Assembly (NCBI GenBank): GCA_024742765.1
Contig: JANSXT010000001.1
Span: 186,001 to 250,000 of the forward strand
DNA from: Phyllobacteriaceae bacterium
GTDB lineage: Bacteria > Pseudomonadota > Alphaproteobacteria > Rhizobiales > Rhizobiaceae
DNA: 64,000 nt
Direction of reading: 5' to 3'
The stretch's first letter is position 1, and each line of letters starts with the position of its first letter. The translations under genes were made by a program, and so were the position numbers. The notes under the pieces are model-generated. The model was not told the DNA's origin, did not search any database, and saw only the letters and a list, made by a program, of their open reading frames with translations. Below, in pieces: positions 8,967-17,526 of this stretch.

Positions 8967-11039
8967 TCAACCCGCTGTCGCGGTCAGATCCTGCGAGATC
9001 GTCAAGGGCAGGCCGAACTGCGCCTTGTAGACCGCCATGTTGGCCATGACTTTTTGCACATAGAGACGCGTTTCCGGGAACGGGATCTGTTCGATCCAGT
9101 CGATCGTTTCATCCAGCGGCAGGCCGCGCGGATCGCCGAACCGGCCGATCCATTCCCGCGCGCGACCCGAGCCGGCATTGTAGGCGATGAAGGTCAGAAT
9201 GTGCGAACCGCTGAACCTGTCGCGTTGCTCGTCCAGATATTGCGTGCCCAGAAGCGCGTTGAACGCCGGATCGGCGGTCAGCCGCGATGCGCTGTAGGCG
9301 AGATCCATGCGTCCGGCCACGTCGCGCGCAGTCGAAGGCAGCAATTGCAGAAGGCCGCGCGCATTGGCGCGCGAAACCGCGTTGGTGTTGAACTCGCTCT
9401 CCTGCCGGGCCACCGCATAGACGAGCGCCCGGTCCGAAGCGGACAGAAAACCGTCGGACGGGATGGCATCGGCCGGATGCGTCGCAATGCCCAGATCGTG
9501 CCCGTTCCACTGGCCGCGCTTGGCAACCCTCAGACCGATCGCATGATGGCCCCGCTCGGCGGCATGGGCGGCGAGCGCCGCATAATGCGCCGGCGTGTCG
9601 AAATGCTCGGCAAGGCCCTGATAGAGCGTTTGCAGGTATCGCATCGCGCCGGTTTCGGTCTGGCGTTCGATCGCCATCAGCACCCGCGATGCGGACAGAT
9701 CACGCCGTGCCTGTTCGCTGGTCGGTATCGGGCCGATGGCCAGCCTTTCATGGCCGAGTGCCTGCCCGGCAAGCTGGCCGTAAAAGCTGGTCGGATAAGA
9801 CGCGGCGCGTTCGAAATGCGCGCGCGCCATGTCCTCGTCGCCCGCCACGCCCGCCGCCCGGCCCAGCCAATAGGCGCCGCGCGCACGCGATGCTGCCCCT
9901 TGGGCGATCTGTTCGATCCGCTCGAAATGCGGTTTGGCGCGCGCCGGATCGTTGAGCCCGCGCAGCGCATACCAGCCGGAATGGAAGGCGGCATCGACCT
10001 CGGTCGCCGGGCTGCCGCCGCGGTGCTTGGCGACGATTTCATAGGCTTGCTCGATCGCACCAGCCTCGCGCAGCGACCGTGAAACGATGCGCCGTTCGTT
10101 CCACCAGGCATCGGGAGCGGTGATTTTGGCAGGATCGGACGCCACCTCCGCAAGCAGGTCTGCGGCATCCTCCATCCGGTTCGTGCGCCGCAGATGCTCG
10201 ATGCGCATGTAAAGGCCGGCTTCCGTGTCGAGCAGCGCGTCCGGCACGTCGGCGATCAGCGCGTCGACCCCTGGCGCCTTGCGGATCACCGCCGCCCACG
10301 CCTCGTGCAGCCCATCCATGCCGGACGCTTCGGCGATGCGCCCGCCGGCGCGAATGCGCTCGCGCACCATCATGGCGACATAGCGCGCGCGGTGATCGGC
10401 CTGCGTCAACACGCCGTCGAACAGGTCAAGGACCTCGCGATCGATCGACGAAGACAGCACCATCGTTCGCCAATAGGAAACGACCAGATCGCGTGCCTTC
10501 GTCTCGCCGCCGGTCCGCAGATGGCCCTTGGCCAGCGCATAGGCGGCCTCGAACGTCTCGGGCGGGTTGGCATCGAACACGGTGCGCAGCTTGATGTTGC
10601 CCAGCCAACCGCGTGCCAGCGCCCGCTCATGGTTGCGCGCCAGAAGCGCCTGGCCGGGCCAGTCGGCAAGCCGGCGCATGGTCTTGGCGATCGCACCAGC
10701 CCCGACGGCGCGGTCACCCGATGCGGCCAGCGTCCAGTCGACGAGATCACGGTCGACGGAACCGGCCAGCATCGCATCGCGCAGGGATCTCGCATCGGCA
10801 ATGCGGCCCTCGCCGATCGCGGTGAGCGCTTCTCCGAGCCGCGCGATCTGCGCATTGTGCTCGGCATTGTCGGCGGCGGGCACGCTGGCGGTGACGATCG
10901 GATCGACGCCATCGTGCGCAATGACCCGGTCGGCCAGTTGCGTCGGCTGCGGCCCGACCATGGTCAGCGCGCCAAACCCTGCAAGCGTGACAATGCCCAG
11001 GCTCGCCAGGCCGGCCATCAATTTCTGGTTCAGTTCCAT
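8967..11039 (-). CDS. Soluble lytic murein transglycosylase (Slt70-like)
   Basis: Periplasmic enzyme cleaving the MurNAc-GlcNAc bond with formation of 1,6-anhydroMurNAc. The 690-residue chain starts with a signal or anchor helix (residues 8-30), continues as a long alpha-superhelical region rich in TPR-like helices, and ends with the SLT domain (about 515-650). The catalytic glutamate lies in AVARQESEFN, followed by the family motifs ANARGLLQLLPSTA and AYNAGSGRAREWI. It is divergent from dapA; in many relatives the same pair is adjacent, which supports the call. Confidence 0.93.
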   Translation of the reverse strand: MELNQKLMAGLASLGIVTLAGFGALTMVGPQPTQLADRVIAHDGVDPIVTASVPAADNAEHNAQIARLGEALTAIGEGRIADARSLRDAMLAGSVDRDLVDWTLAASGDRAVGAGAIAKTMRRLADWPGQALLARNHERALARGWLGNIKLRTVFDANPPETFEAAYALAKGHLRTGGETKARDLVVSYWRTMVLSSSIDREVLDLFDGVLTQADHRARYVAMMVRERIRAGGRIAEASGMDGLHEAWAAVIRKAPGVDALIADVPDALLDTEAGLYMRIEHLRRTNRMEDAADLLAEVASDPAKITAPDAWWNERRIVSRSLREAGAIEQAYEIVAKHRGGSPATEVDAAFHSGWYALRGLNDPARAKPHFERIEQIAQGAASRARGAYWLGRAAGVAGDEDMARAHFERAASYPTSFYGQLAGQALGHERLAIGPIPTSEQARRDLSASRVLMAIERQTETGAMRYLQTLYQGLAEHFDTPAHYAALAAHAAERGHHAIGLRVAKRGQWNGHDLGIATHPADAIPSDGFLSASDRALVYAVARQESEFNTNAVSRANARGLLQLLPSTARDVAGRMDLAYSASRLTADPAFNALLGTQYLDEQRDRFSGSHILTFIAYNAGSGRAREWIGRFGDPRGLPLDETIDWIEQIPFPETRLYVQKVMANMAVYKAQFGLPLTISQDLTATAG

Positions 11040-11271
11040 TGCGCCCTTGTTGCCCGCGGTCGTGGCAGCATTGGGACGAGGCTGGCCCCGGCCGGTAAAC
11101 TGATGGTTAACGGTCTGTAAAAGTTGATCGGCTGTAACATCACAAGGACTGCTTGCCCGCCGCTCCGCCGGGCCTTATGGTGCCGCCCAGCCTGAAGCGG
11201 GCCCGCTGCGCGACACGCCGTCGCGCGGTTTTTGTTTGTGCCCGCGACTATGAATGTGTGGAGCTGTGGCC
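11040..11271. promoter_or_regulatory. Divergent promoter region between transglycosylase gene and dapA
   Basis: This 232-bp spacer must hold the promoters of both divergent genes. It contains GTTAACGG (11106-11113), followed by CTGTAAAAGTTGAT, which resembles a stretch in the porin leader (6423-6443). It also contains a terminator-like hairpin on the plus strand (11208-11237) listed separately. No ORF of note is present. Confidence 0.4.
11208..11237 (+). terminator. Terminator-like hairpin in the dapA leader
   Basis: Perfect 7-bp stem GCGCGAC / GTCGCGC with a 5-base loop, followed by GG and TTTTTGTTT. It has the form of an intrinsic terminator, yet no plus-strand gene precedes it: the upstream gene is divergent. 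It is 35 bases before the dapA start. It could end a short untranslated transcript or act as an attenuator for dapA. Confidence 0.6.
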
Positions 11272-12183
11272 ATGACAGACCGGCCCATGATCGAACGCAG
11301 CCGCCTGCGCGGCTCTATGACGGCCCTTGTGACGCCTTTTGACGCCACCGGCGCGCTCGACGAAGCGGCGTTTCGCGCGCTCGTCGACTGGCAGGTCGAA
11401 GAGGGGACAAAAGGGCTGGTTCCGGTCGGAACCACGGGCGAGTCGCCGACGCTGAGCCATGACGAGCACAAGCGCGTGGTCGACATCTGCGTCGAGCAGG
11501 CCGCCGGCCGGGCCGCCGTGATCGCCGGTGCCGGGTCGAACAACACGGTCGAGGCGGTCGATTTTGCCCAGCATGGCGAGCAGGCCGGTGCGGACGCCGT
11601 GCTCTGCGTGACGCCCTATTACAACAAGCCCAGCCAGCGCGGCCTTTACCAGCATTTTGCCGCCATCGCCCAGGCGGTCGATGTCCCGATCATCATCTAC
11701 AACATCCCGCCGCGTTCGGTGATCGACATGACGCCGCAGACCATGGCGCAACTGGCCGCTGATTTCCCCAACATCTGGGGCGTCAAGGATGCCACGGCCA
11801 AGCTCGACCGGGTTTCGGAACAGCGCATGGTATGCGGTACCGAGTTCATCCAGCTTTCCGGCGAGGACGCGACCGCGCTCGGCTTCAACGCCCAGGGTGG
11901 TGTCGGCGCGATCTCCGTGACGGCCAACGTTGCCCCGCGCCTGTGCGCCGAGTTTCAGGAGGCGATGCTGACAGGCGACTATGCCACGGCGCTCGACTAT
12001 CAGGATCGTTTGATGCCGCTGCACAAGGCGCTGTTCGTCGAGGCTGGCGTCTCGGGTGCGAAATACGCGCTGTCCAAGCTTGGCCGCATGCACAACGCAC
12101 TGCGTTCACCGATGGTGCCGGTCGAGGCGGCGAGCGCCGCGCTGATCGACGACGCCATGCGCCATGCCGGCCTCTTGAACTGA
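11272..12183 (+). CDS. dapA: 4-hydroxy-tetrahydrodipicolinate synthase
   Basis: First committed step of lysine and diaminopimelate synthesis: condensation of pyruvate with aspartate semialdehyde in the cytoplasm. 303 residues from the ATG at 11272, chosen because GGAGCT sits seven bases upstream; an in-frame start at 11254 lacks a better SD. Seen in the protein: the GTTGES loop (53-58), the proton-relay tyrosine in YNIPPRSV (Tyr143) and the Schiff-base lysine in GVKDATAKL (Lys172). smpB follows after 26 bp in the same orientation, a linkage common in alphaproteobacteria. A terminator-like hairpin in the leader may regulate it. Confidence 0.96.
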   Translation: MTDRPMIERSRLRGSMTALVTPFDATGALDEAAFRALVDWQVEEGTKGLVPVGTTGESPTLSHDEHKRVVDICVEQAAGRAAVIAGAGSNNTVEAVDFAQHGEQAGADAVLCVTPYYNKPSQRGLYQHFAAIAQAVDVPIIIYNIPPRSVIDMTPQTMAQLAADFPNIWGVKDATAKLDRVSEQRMVCGTEFIQLSGEDATALGFNAQGGVGAISVTANVAPRLCAEFQEAMLTGDYATALDYQDRLMPLHKALFVEAGVSGAKYALSKLGRMHNALRSPMVPVEAASAALIDDAMRHAGLLN

Positions 12184-12209
12184 GCCGGGCGTCCGCCCAA
12201 CTCGCAATC

Positions 12210-12689
12210 ATGGCCGCATCCAAGAAAGAAAACACCGCCCGCAAGCTCGTGGCGGAAAACCGCAAGGCGCGCTTCAACTACGAGATACAGGACGTGGTCG
12301 AGGCGGGCCTGATGCTGCGCGGCACAGAGGTCAAGTCGCTGCGCAACGGCGAGGCCAACATCGCCGAGAGCTATGCCAGCTTCGAGGATGGCGAGATGTG
12401 GCTGATCAACAGCCACATTCCCGAATATCTGGAGGCCAACCGCTTCAACCACGATCCGCGCCGCCGGCGAAAGCTGCTGCTCAACAAGCGCGAGATCGCC
12501 CGGATGGTCAACGCCACCGATCGCGAGGGCATGACGATCGTGCCGCTGAGGCTCTATTTCAATGATCGCGGCCGCGCCAAGCTGGAACTGGCCGTGGCGC
12601 GCGGCAAGAAGCTGCACGACAAGCGCGAGACCGAAAAAAAGCGTGACTGGAACCGCGAAAAGGCAAGATTGCTGAGGGAGAAAGGGTAG
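12210..12689 (+). CDS. smpB: SsrA-binding protein SmpB
   Basis: Partner of tmRNA in trans-translation, which rescues stalled ribosomes and tags the nascent chain for degradation. 159 residues, the usual length. Characteristic blocks are [31 protein letters not shown] and [16 protein letters not shown], followed by the basic C-terminal tail ([19 protein letters not shown]) that becomes ordered on the ribosome. The longer open frame upstream overlaps dapA and is not used. The tmRNA gene itself was not found in this window. Confidence 0.97.
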   Translation: MAASKKENTARKLVAENRKARFNYEIQDVVEAGLMLRGTEVKSLRNGEANIAESYASFEDGEMWLINSHIPEYLEANRFNHDPRRRRKLLLNKREIARMVNATDREGMTIVPLRLYFNDRGRAKLELAVARGKKLHDKRETEKKRDWNREKARLLREKG

Positions 12690-12692
12690 GCC

Positions 12693-13259
12693 GTGGTGAA
12701 GGACCCCAATGTGCTGTCCGACGGCCTGCCGGTCCCCGAGGATGAGGGTGCGGCGGACCATTTGACCGGTATGCGGCTGCCCGATGTCCGGCTTGCCTCG
12801 ACGGCCGGCGATGCGGTCGATCTTGCATCGCTGAAGGCCACGGTGGTGCTCTATCTCTACCCGATGACCGGACGGCCCGGCGTGGCGCTCCCCGATGGCT
12901 GGGACGGCATTGCCGGCGCGCGCGGCTGCACGCCGCAATCATGCGCGTTCCGCGACCACTTTGCCGACCTTCAGGCGCTCGGTGTCGATCGTCTTTTCGG
13001 CATCTCGGCGCAGGACACCGATTATCAGCGCGAGGCGAAAGACCGGCTGCATCTGCCGTTCGACCTTCTCAGCGACGTGGCGGGCGCTCTGCGCGATGCG
13101 CTGGACCTGCCGGTTTTCGCGGTCGAGGGCATGGTGCTACTCAAGCGCATGGCGATCATCGCACGGGAAGGGGTGATCGCAAAGGTGTTCTACCCCGTCT
13201 TCCCGCCCGACCGGAACGCCGCCGACGTGATCGACTGGCTGTCCGCTCAGCGGACCTGA
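12693..13259 (+). CDS. Peroxiredoxin, Bcp/AhpC-like with loop insertion
   Basis: Predicted thiol peroxidase of 188 residues starting at GTG, three bases after the smpB stop and so probably co-translated. The thioredoxin-fold peroxiredoxin core is recognisable (VVLYLYPMTGRPG, then GARGCTPQSCAFRDHF). The spacing Cys-x4-Cys in GCTPQSC matches the peroxidatic/resolving pair of Bcp-type enzymes. Unusually, about 15 residues (ALPDGWDGIAGAR region) separate the PMTGRPG turn from the catalytic cysteine, where typical Bcp has the cysteine immediately after PG. The last 13 bases overlap the convergent uracil-DNA glycosylase gene. Confidence 0.85.
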   Translation: MVKDPNVLSDGLPVPEDEGAADHLTGMRLPDVRLASTAGDAVDLASLKATVVLYLYPMTGRPGVALPDGWDGIAGARGCTPQSCAFRDHFADLQALGVDRLFGISAQDTDYQREAKDRLHLPFDLLSDVAGALRDALDLPVFAVEGMVLLKRMAIIAREGVIAKVFYPVFPPDRNAADVIDWLSAQRT

Positions 13260-13909
13260 ACAAGTCCGGCCACTTCCGCGATCACCGCGTCGAACATCGC
13301 CTCGGTCAGCCGGCCCGTGTTCAAATTGTAGCGCGAGCAATGATAGCTCGAGACGATGGTCAGTCCGTTCAGCGTGGTCTGCGCACCATGGCCGAACGGG
13401 TGGGCTGAAACCCTGCCACCTAGCGCCCGGATGCAGGCGTCATGGGCGATCTTGCCAAGCGTCAAAACGGCTTGCAGCTTGGCAAAACGCGCAAGCGTCG
13501 GCTCCAGATAGGCGCGGCAAGCGTTGAATTCGGCGGCGACAGGCCGGTTCTCCGGCGGCACGCAGCGCACCGCATTGGTGATCGCCGTGGCGACCAGATC
13601 GACACCCGCGCCGGCCGCGCCCGGTCTGTGCCCGCGCGCCAGCCCGTGCCGATCAAGGGTGGCAAACAAGGTTTCGCCCGATGCATCGCCGGTGAAGGGC
13701 CGGCCCGTGCGGTTGGCGCCGCGCAGGCCCGGCGCCAGCCCGACGATCAGAAGGCGGACGGCGCTTTCACCCTGTAGCGGCAGCCAGGTGGGCACCGGTC
13801 CGTTGTGCCAGTCCGGCTCTCTGGTCCGCCAGCCGGCGACAAAGTCCGAGAGGCGCGGACACAGCGCGCAATCATGGGGCGGATCGACTGCCGCCGGTGC
13901 CTTTGTCAT
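13247..13909 (-). CDS. Uracil-DNA glycosylase, type 5 (UdgB-like)
   Basis: Removes uracil and possibly other deaminated bases from DNA. About 220 residues. An N-terminal CALCPRL motif supplies the start of the iron-sulfur cluster ligands. Motif 1 is GLAPGLRGANRTGRPFTGD, with GLAPG in the type-5 form lacking the usual polar catalytic residue. TNAVRCVPPENRP and SYHCSRYNLNTGRL are also typical of family 5. The ATG at 13909 was chosen; a TTG at 13924 would overlap the upstream NYN gene by four bases and is possible for translational coupling. Confidence 0.88.
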   Translation of the reverse strand: MTKAPAAVDPPHDCALCPRLSDFVAGWRTREPDWHNGPVPTWLPLQGESAVRLLIVGLAPGLRGANRTGRPFTGDASGETLFATLDRHGLARGHRPGAAGAGVDLVATAITNAVRCVPPENRPVAAEFNACRAYLEPTLARFAKLQAVLTLGKIAHDACIRALGGRVSAHPFGHGAQTTLNGLTIVSSYHCSRYNLNTGRLTEAMFDAVIAEVAGLVQVR

Positions 13910-13920
13910 CGACAGCCCGG

Positions 13921-14514
13921 TCAATCGTCCTCATATTCGTAATCATCGTCCTGATTGGCCGGCTGGCGCGGGGCGGAGCGCTCGGAAGGCGCACGGCCGA
14001 TCTCCGCTTCAAGAGATTTCAGATCGATGAAATGGTCGGCATTGCGGCGCAGATCGTCGGCGATCATCGGCTGCGGCGAGGCCATGGTCGAAACGACCGA
14101 CACTTTGCAGCCATTGCGCTGCAGCGCATCGACCAGAACCCGGAAGTCGCCATCGCCCGAAAACAGAACCGCATGGTCGATCGAGCGCGACAGTTCCATC
14201 GCATCGATCGTCAGTTCGATGTCCATATTGCCCTTGATCTTGCGGCGCCCGGTGGAATCGGTGAACTCCTTGGCCGGTTTGGTGATCACCTTGTAGCCAT
14301 TATAGTCGAGCCAATCGATCAGCGGCCGGATCGACGAATATTCCTGGTCCTCGATCAGCGCGGTATAGTAATAGGCGCGCATCAGATAGCCGTGTTTCTG
14401 GAAATGTTCGAGCATCTTGCGATAGTCGATGTCAAAGCCAAGCGCCTTGGCGGCGGCATAAAGGTTGGCGCCATCGATAAACAGGGCAATCTTCTCTCTC
14501 TGGTCGAACATCAT
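13921..14514 (-). CDS. NYN-domain protein (LabA/DUF88 family)
   Basis: Predicted PIN-like ribonuclease fold of 197 residues. The N-terminal FIDGANLY provides the first acidic residue, KGNMDIELTIDAM the next, and FSGDGDFRVLVDAL the third acidic pair, which together form a likely metal site. Partner and RNA substrate are unknown. The C-terminus is disordered and strongly acidic (DDDYEYEDD). AAGGA just before two tandem ATG codons serves as SD. It is divergent from rpoZ, and this NYN-rpoZ-rsh order is conserved in rhizobia, which suggests but does not prove a link to stress physiology. Confidence 0.88.
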   Translation of the reverse strand: MMFDQREKIALFIDGANLYAAAKALGFDIDYRKMLEHFQKHGYLMRAYYYTALIEDQEYSSIRPLIDWLDYNGYKVITKPAKEFTDSTGRRKIKGNMDIELTIDAMELSRSIDHAVLFSGDGDFRVLVDALQRNGCKVSVVSTMASPQPMIADDLRRNADHFIDLKSLEAEIGRAPSERSAPRQPANQDDDYEYEDD

Positions 14515-14756
14515 CGTTCCTTCTGAAATGATTCACAGTATGTTCGGGGGTGTTTCATGCGTTGGGGGCGAAATCAAGACATTGAGGTGACGTAACGTCA
14601 ATTCGGAGTGCAAAACCCGTCTGCATGCGGCAAAAGCCGTGCAGGTCGGGATTTCGCCGCATTGTTGTGGCCGTTGCCGTGCTTGCCTTGCACGGGGACG
14701 CGGTGTATAGCCCAACCAACTCCTCCAATGCCCGCAAGTACCGCGAAGGAACGCCC
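14515..14756. promoter_or_regulatory. Divergent NYN/rpoZ promoter region with dyad
   Basis: The region contains a perfect 6-bp inverted repeat TGACGT-A-ACGTCA (14588-14600), nearer the NYN gene. It also contains a sigma70-like promoter for rpoZ: TTGCCT (14683-14688), 17-bp spacer, TATAGC (14706-14711), 46 bp before the start codon. No ORF is called. Confidence 0.5.
14683..14711 (+). promoter_or_regulatory. Probable rpoZ promoter
   Basis: TTGCCT and TATAGC are separated by 17 bases, a good match to housekeeping-sigma promoters of alphaproteobacteria. The position, about 40-70 bp upstream of the rpoZ ATG, is suitable. Confidence 0.55.
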
Positions 14757-15140
14757 ATGGCCCGCGTGACCGTCGAAGATTGCATCGACAAAGTAGACAA
14801 CCGTTTCGACCTCGTCCTTCTTGCCGCCCACCGCGCGCGGCAGGTGTCTCAGGGCGCACCGATCACGGTCGACCGCGACAATGACAAGAACCCCGTCGTC
14901 GCCCTGCGCGAAATCGCCGACCAGACGCTGTCGCCCGGCGATCTCGAAGAAGACCTGATCCATTCGCTGCAAAAGCATGTCGAAGTCGACGAGCCGGAAG
15001 CCGAGATTGCGGACGTTGCCGAAACCACCGATGCGCCGGACGCGCCCGAGCAGATTACCTTTGGTGGCGGCGCGATGAGCGAAGAAGAACTTCTGGCCGG
15101 CATCGAGGGTCTCGTCCCGCCGGAAAAATCCGACGATTGA
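14757..15140 (+). CDS. rpoZ: RNA polymerase omega subunit
   Basis: Small RNA polymerase subunit that chaperones beta-prime and forms part of a ppGpp site. 127 residues. The N-terminal half carries the family signature [20 protein letters not shown] and [11 protein letters not shown]; the C-terminal tail (residues 75-127) is long and acidic, as in other rhizobial omega proteins. The start at 14757 has GAAGGA seven bases upstream; the frame extends further upstream but without a family match. rsh follows 97 bp downstream, so a ppGpp synthetase and a ppGpp-responsive polymerase subunit are neighbours. Confidence 0.96.
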   Translation: MARVTVEDCIDKVDNRFDLVLLAAHRARQVSQGAPITVDRDNDKNPVVALREIADQTLSPGDLEEDLIHSLQKHVEVDEPEAEIADVAETTDAPDAPEQITFGGGAMSEEELLAGIEGLVPPEKSDD

Positions 15141-15150
15141 GCGCGGCCAA

Positions 15151-15168
15151 GCCGCCTTTCGCGGCGGC
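15151..15168 (+). terminator. GC-rich hairpin between rpoZ and rsh
   Basis: GCCGCC / GGCGGC with a six-base loop lies 10 bases after the rpoZ stop. There is no T run, so termination would be weak or factor-dependent. A TATATAGA element at 15181 could be the -10 of a separate rsh promoter. Confidence 0.3.
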
Positions 15169-15237
15169 CCCTTGCATGCCTATATAGAGCGCGTGGACGA
15201 TGCCGTTCGCGCGCTTTTTCCGTGAGGTCGCCGGCCG

Positions 15238-17526
15238 ATGATGCGGCAATATGAGCTTGTCGAGCGCGTCCAGCGCTACAAGCCACATGTCAACGAGGCC
15301 CTTCTGAACAAGGCCTATGTCTACGCCATGAAGAAGCATGGCGGGCAAACGCGCGCCTCGGGCGATCCCTATTTCTCGCATCCGCTGGAAGTCGCCGCGA
15401 TCCTCACCGACATGCATATGGACGAATCGACCATCGCGGTCGCGCTTTTGCACGACACGATCGAGGACACGTCGGCCACCAAGGTCGAGATCGAGGAACT
15501 GTTCGGCGAGGACACGGCGCGCCTCGTCGAGGGGCTGACCAAGCTCAAGCGGCTCGACCTGGTCTCCAAAAAGGCCGCCCAGGCCGAAAATCTGCGCAAG
15601 CTGCTGCTCGCCATCTCTGAAGATGTGCGCGTCCTTCTGGTCAAGCTCGCCGACCGGCTGCACAATATGCGCACGCTCGATTTCATGCGCGAGGACAAGC
15701 GCGCCCGCATCGCCGAAGAGACGATGGACATCTATGCGCCGCTGGCCGGCCGCATGGGCATGCAGGACATGCGCGACGAGCTTGAGGAACTGTCCTTCAA
15801 GCACATCAATCCCGAAGCCTATGGCACCGTCTCCGACCGGCTGGCGCAGATCGCCAACCGCCATGCGGGCCTGCTCGAAGAGATCACAGGCACGCTGCGC
15901 GGCCTTCTCGCCGACAATGGCATCCACGCGGACGTCGCAAGCCGCCGCAAGAAGGCCTGGTCCGTCTTCAAGAAGATGGAGAGCAAGGGCCTGTCGTTTG
16001 AGCAATTGTCGGACATTTTCGGGTTCCGCATCATCGTCGGCTCGATCGATGAGTGCTATCGCGCGCTCGGTGTGGTCCACCGCGAGTGGAAAATGGTGCC
16101 TGGCCGCTTCAAGGATTACATCTCGACCCCCAAGCAGAACGATTACCGGTCGATCCACACCACCATCGTCGGCCCCTCCAAGCAGCGCGTCGAACTGCAG
16201 ATCCGCACCTGGCGCATGCACGAGGTGGCCGAATATGGCGTCGCCGCCCACGCCATCTACAAGGACCATGGCGCGGCGACGGTCGGCGAAGGCAAGCCCA
16301 ACGGAAAGGGCGGTGGCGCGGCAGCGTTCAAGGACACCAACGCGTATGCCTGGCTACGGCGCACCATCGAATCGCTGTCCGAGGGCGATCATCCCGAACA
16401 GTTCCTCGAACATACCAAGCTCGAACTGTTTCAGGACCAGGTCTTCTGCTTCACGCCCAAGGGCCGCCTGATCGCGCTACCGCGCGGCGCCATTCCCGTC
16501 GATTTCGCCTACGCGGTGCATACCGATGTCGGCGACAGTTGCGTCGGCGCCAAGATCAACGGCCGCATCATGCCGCTCGTCACGCAATTGCAGAACGGCG
16601 ACGAGGTGGAGATCATTCGGTCGGGCTCGGCCTCGCCGCCCGCTGCCTGGGAGGCGCTGGTCAAGACCGGCAAGGCACGCGCGGCGATCCGGCGGGCGAC
16701 CCGCGCCGCGGTGCGAAAGCAATATTCGGGCCTTGGCCACCGCATCCTAGAGCGTGCGTTCGAGCGCGCGGGGCGGCCCTTTTCCCGCGACATTCTCAAT
16801 GATGGGCTGAACCGGCTGGCCCACACCGATGTCGAGGATGTGCTGGCCGCGGTCGGTCGCGGCGAACTGGCGTCGGCCCATGTCATCAAGGCCGTGTTCC
16901 CGGACTTTCAGGACGAGAAACTCTCGACGCCGGCGAGCGCCGAACTGCTTGGCGAAGGCTGGTTCAACCTGACCGATGCGTCCGGGATGATGTTCCGCTT
17001 CCCCGGCGGTGACGTGCCCGCCGGCGCCGTCGCCAACGGCGATGGCCAATCATCCCATCAGACCGGCGACAGCGACCGCACACTGCCGATCCGCGGTGCC
17101 GCCGGCGATCTGCCGGTGCGCTTTTCGCCCGAGGGCGCGGTGCCCGGCGACCGCATCGTCGGCATCGCCACGCCGGGCAAGGGCATCACCATCTATCCCA
17201 TCCAATCGCCGGCGCTGGCCGCCTATGACGACCAGCCCGACCGCTGGATCGATGTGCGCTGGGATATCGATGAAGCCAACCGGACCCGGTTTCCCGCGCA
17301 GATCATCGTCACCGCGATCAACGCGCCGGGATCGTTGGCCGAGATCGCGCAGGTGATCGCCCGCAACGATGCAAACATCCACACGCTTGCCATGGTGCGC
17401 ACGGCGCCCGATTTCACCGAGATGATCTTCGATCTCGAAGTCTGGGACATCCGTCACCTGACCCGTCTTCTTGGCCAGTTGCGCGAGTCCGACGCGGTCT
17501 CGACCGCCGAGCGGGTCAACGGGTGA
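15238..17526 (+). CDS. rsh: Bifunctional (p)ppGpp synthetase/hydrolase Rsh
   Basis: Makes and degrades the stringent-response alarmone; the sole long RelA/SpoT homologue in most rhizobia. 762 residues. The HD hydrolase domain has intact metal ligands (His48 in YFSHPLEVA, HD at 72-73 in LLHDTIEDT). The synthetase domain shows GRFKDYISTPKQNDYRSIHT and EVAEYGVAAHAIYKDH. The TGS domain (FTPKGRLIALPRGAIPVDFA) and a C-terminal ACT domain (ITAINAPGSLAEIAQVIARN) complete the order. Tandem ATG codons at 15238 and 15241 make the exact start ambiguous by one residue. It is often annotated relA or spoT. Confidence 0.96.
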   Translation: MMRQYELVERVQRYKPHVNEALLNKAYVYAMKKHGGQTRASGDPYFSHPLEVAAILTDMHMDESTIAVALLHDTIEDTSATKVEIEELFGEDTARLVEGLTKLKRLDLVSKKAAQAENLRKLLLAISEDVRVLLVKLADRLHNMRTLDFMREDKRARIAEETMDIYAPLAGRMGMQDMRDELEELSFKHINPEAYGTVSDRLAQIANRHAGLLEEITGTLRGLLADNGIHADVASRRKKAWSVFKKMESKGLSFEQLSDIFGFRIIVGSIDECYRALGVVHREWKMVPGRFKDYISTPKQNDYRSIHTTIVGPSKQRVELQIRTWRMHEVAEYGVAAHAIYKDHGAATVGEGKPNGKGGGAAAFKDTNAYAWLRRTIESLSEGDHPEQFLEHTKLELFQDQVFCFTPKGRLIALPRGAIPVDFAYAVHTDVGDSCVGAKINGRIMPLVTQLQNGDEVEIIRSGSASPPAAWEALVKTGKARAAIRRATRAAVRKQYSGLGHRILERAFERAGRPFSRDILNDGLNRLAHTDVEDVLAAVGRGELASAHVIKAVFPDFQDEKLSTPASAELLGEGWFNLTDASGMMFRFPGGDVPAGAVANGDGQSSHQTGDSDRTLPIRGAAGDLPVRFSPEGAVPGDRIVGIATPGKGITIYPIQSPALAAYDDQPDRWIDVRWDIDEANRTRFPAQIIVTAINAPGSLAEIAQVIARNDANIHTLAMVRTAPDFTEMIFDLEVWDIRHLTRLLGQLRESDAVSTAERVNG

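Noticed and set aside
15055-16269. 404-codon open frame antisense to rsh
   Set aside because: Shadow of the HD and synthetase domains; amino-acid composition is unlike real proteins of this genome.
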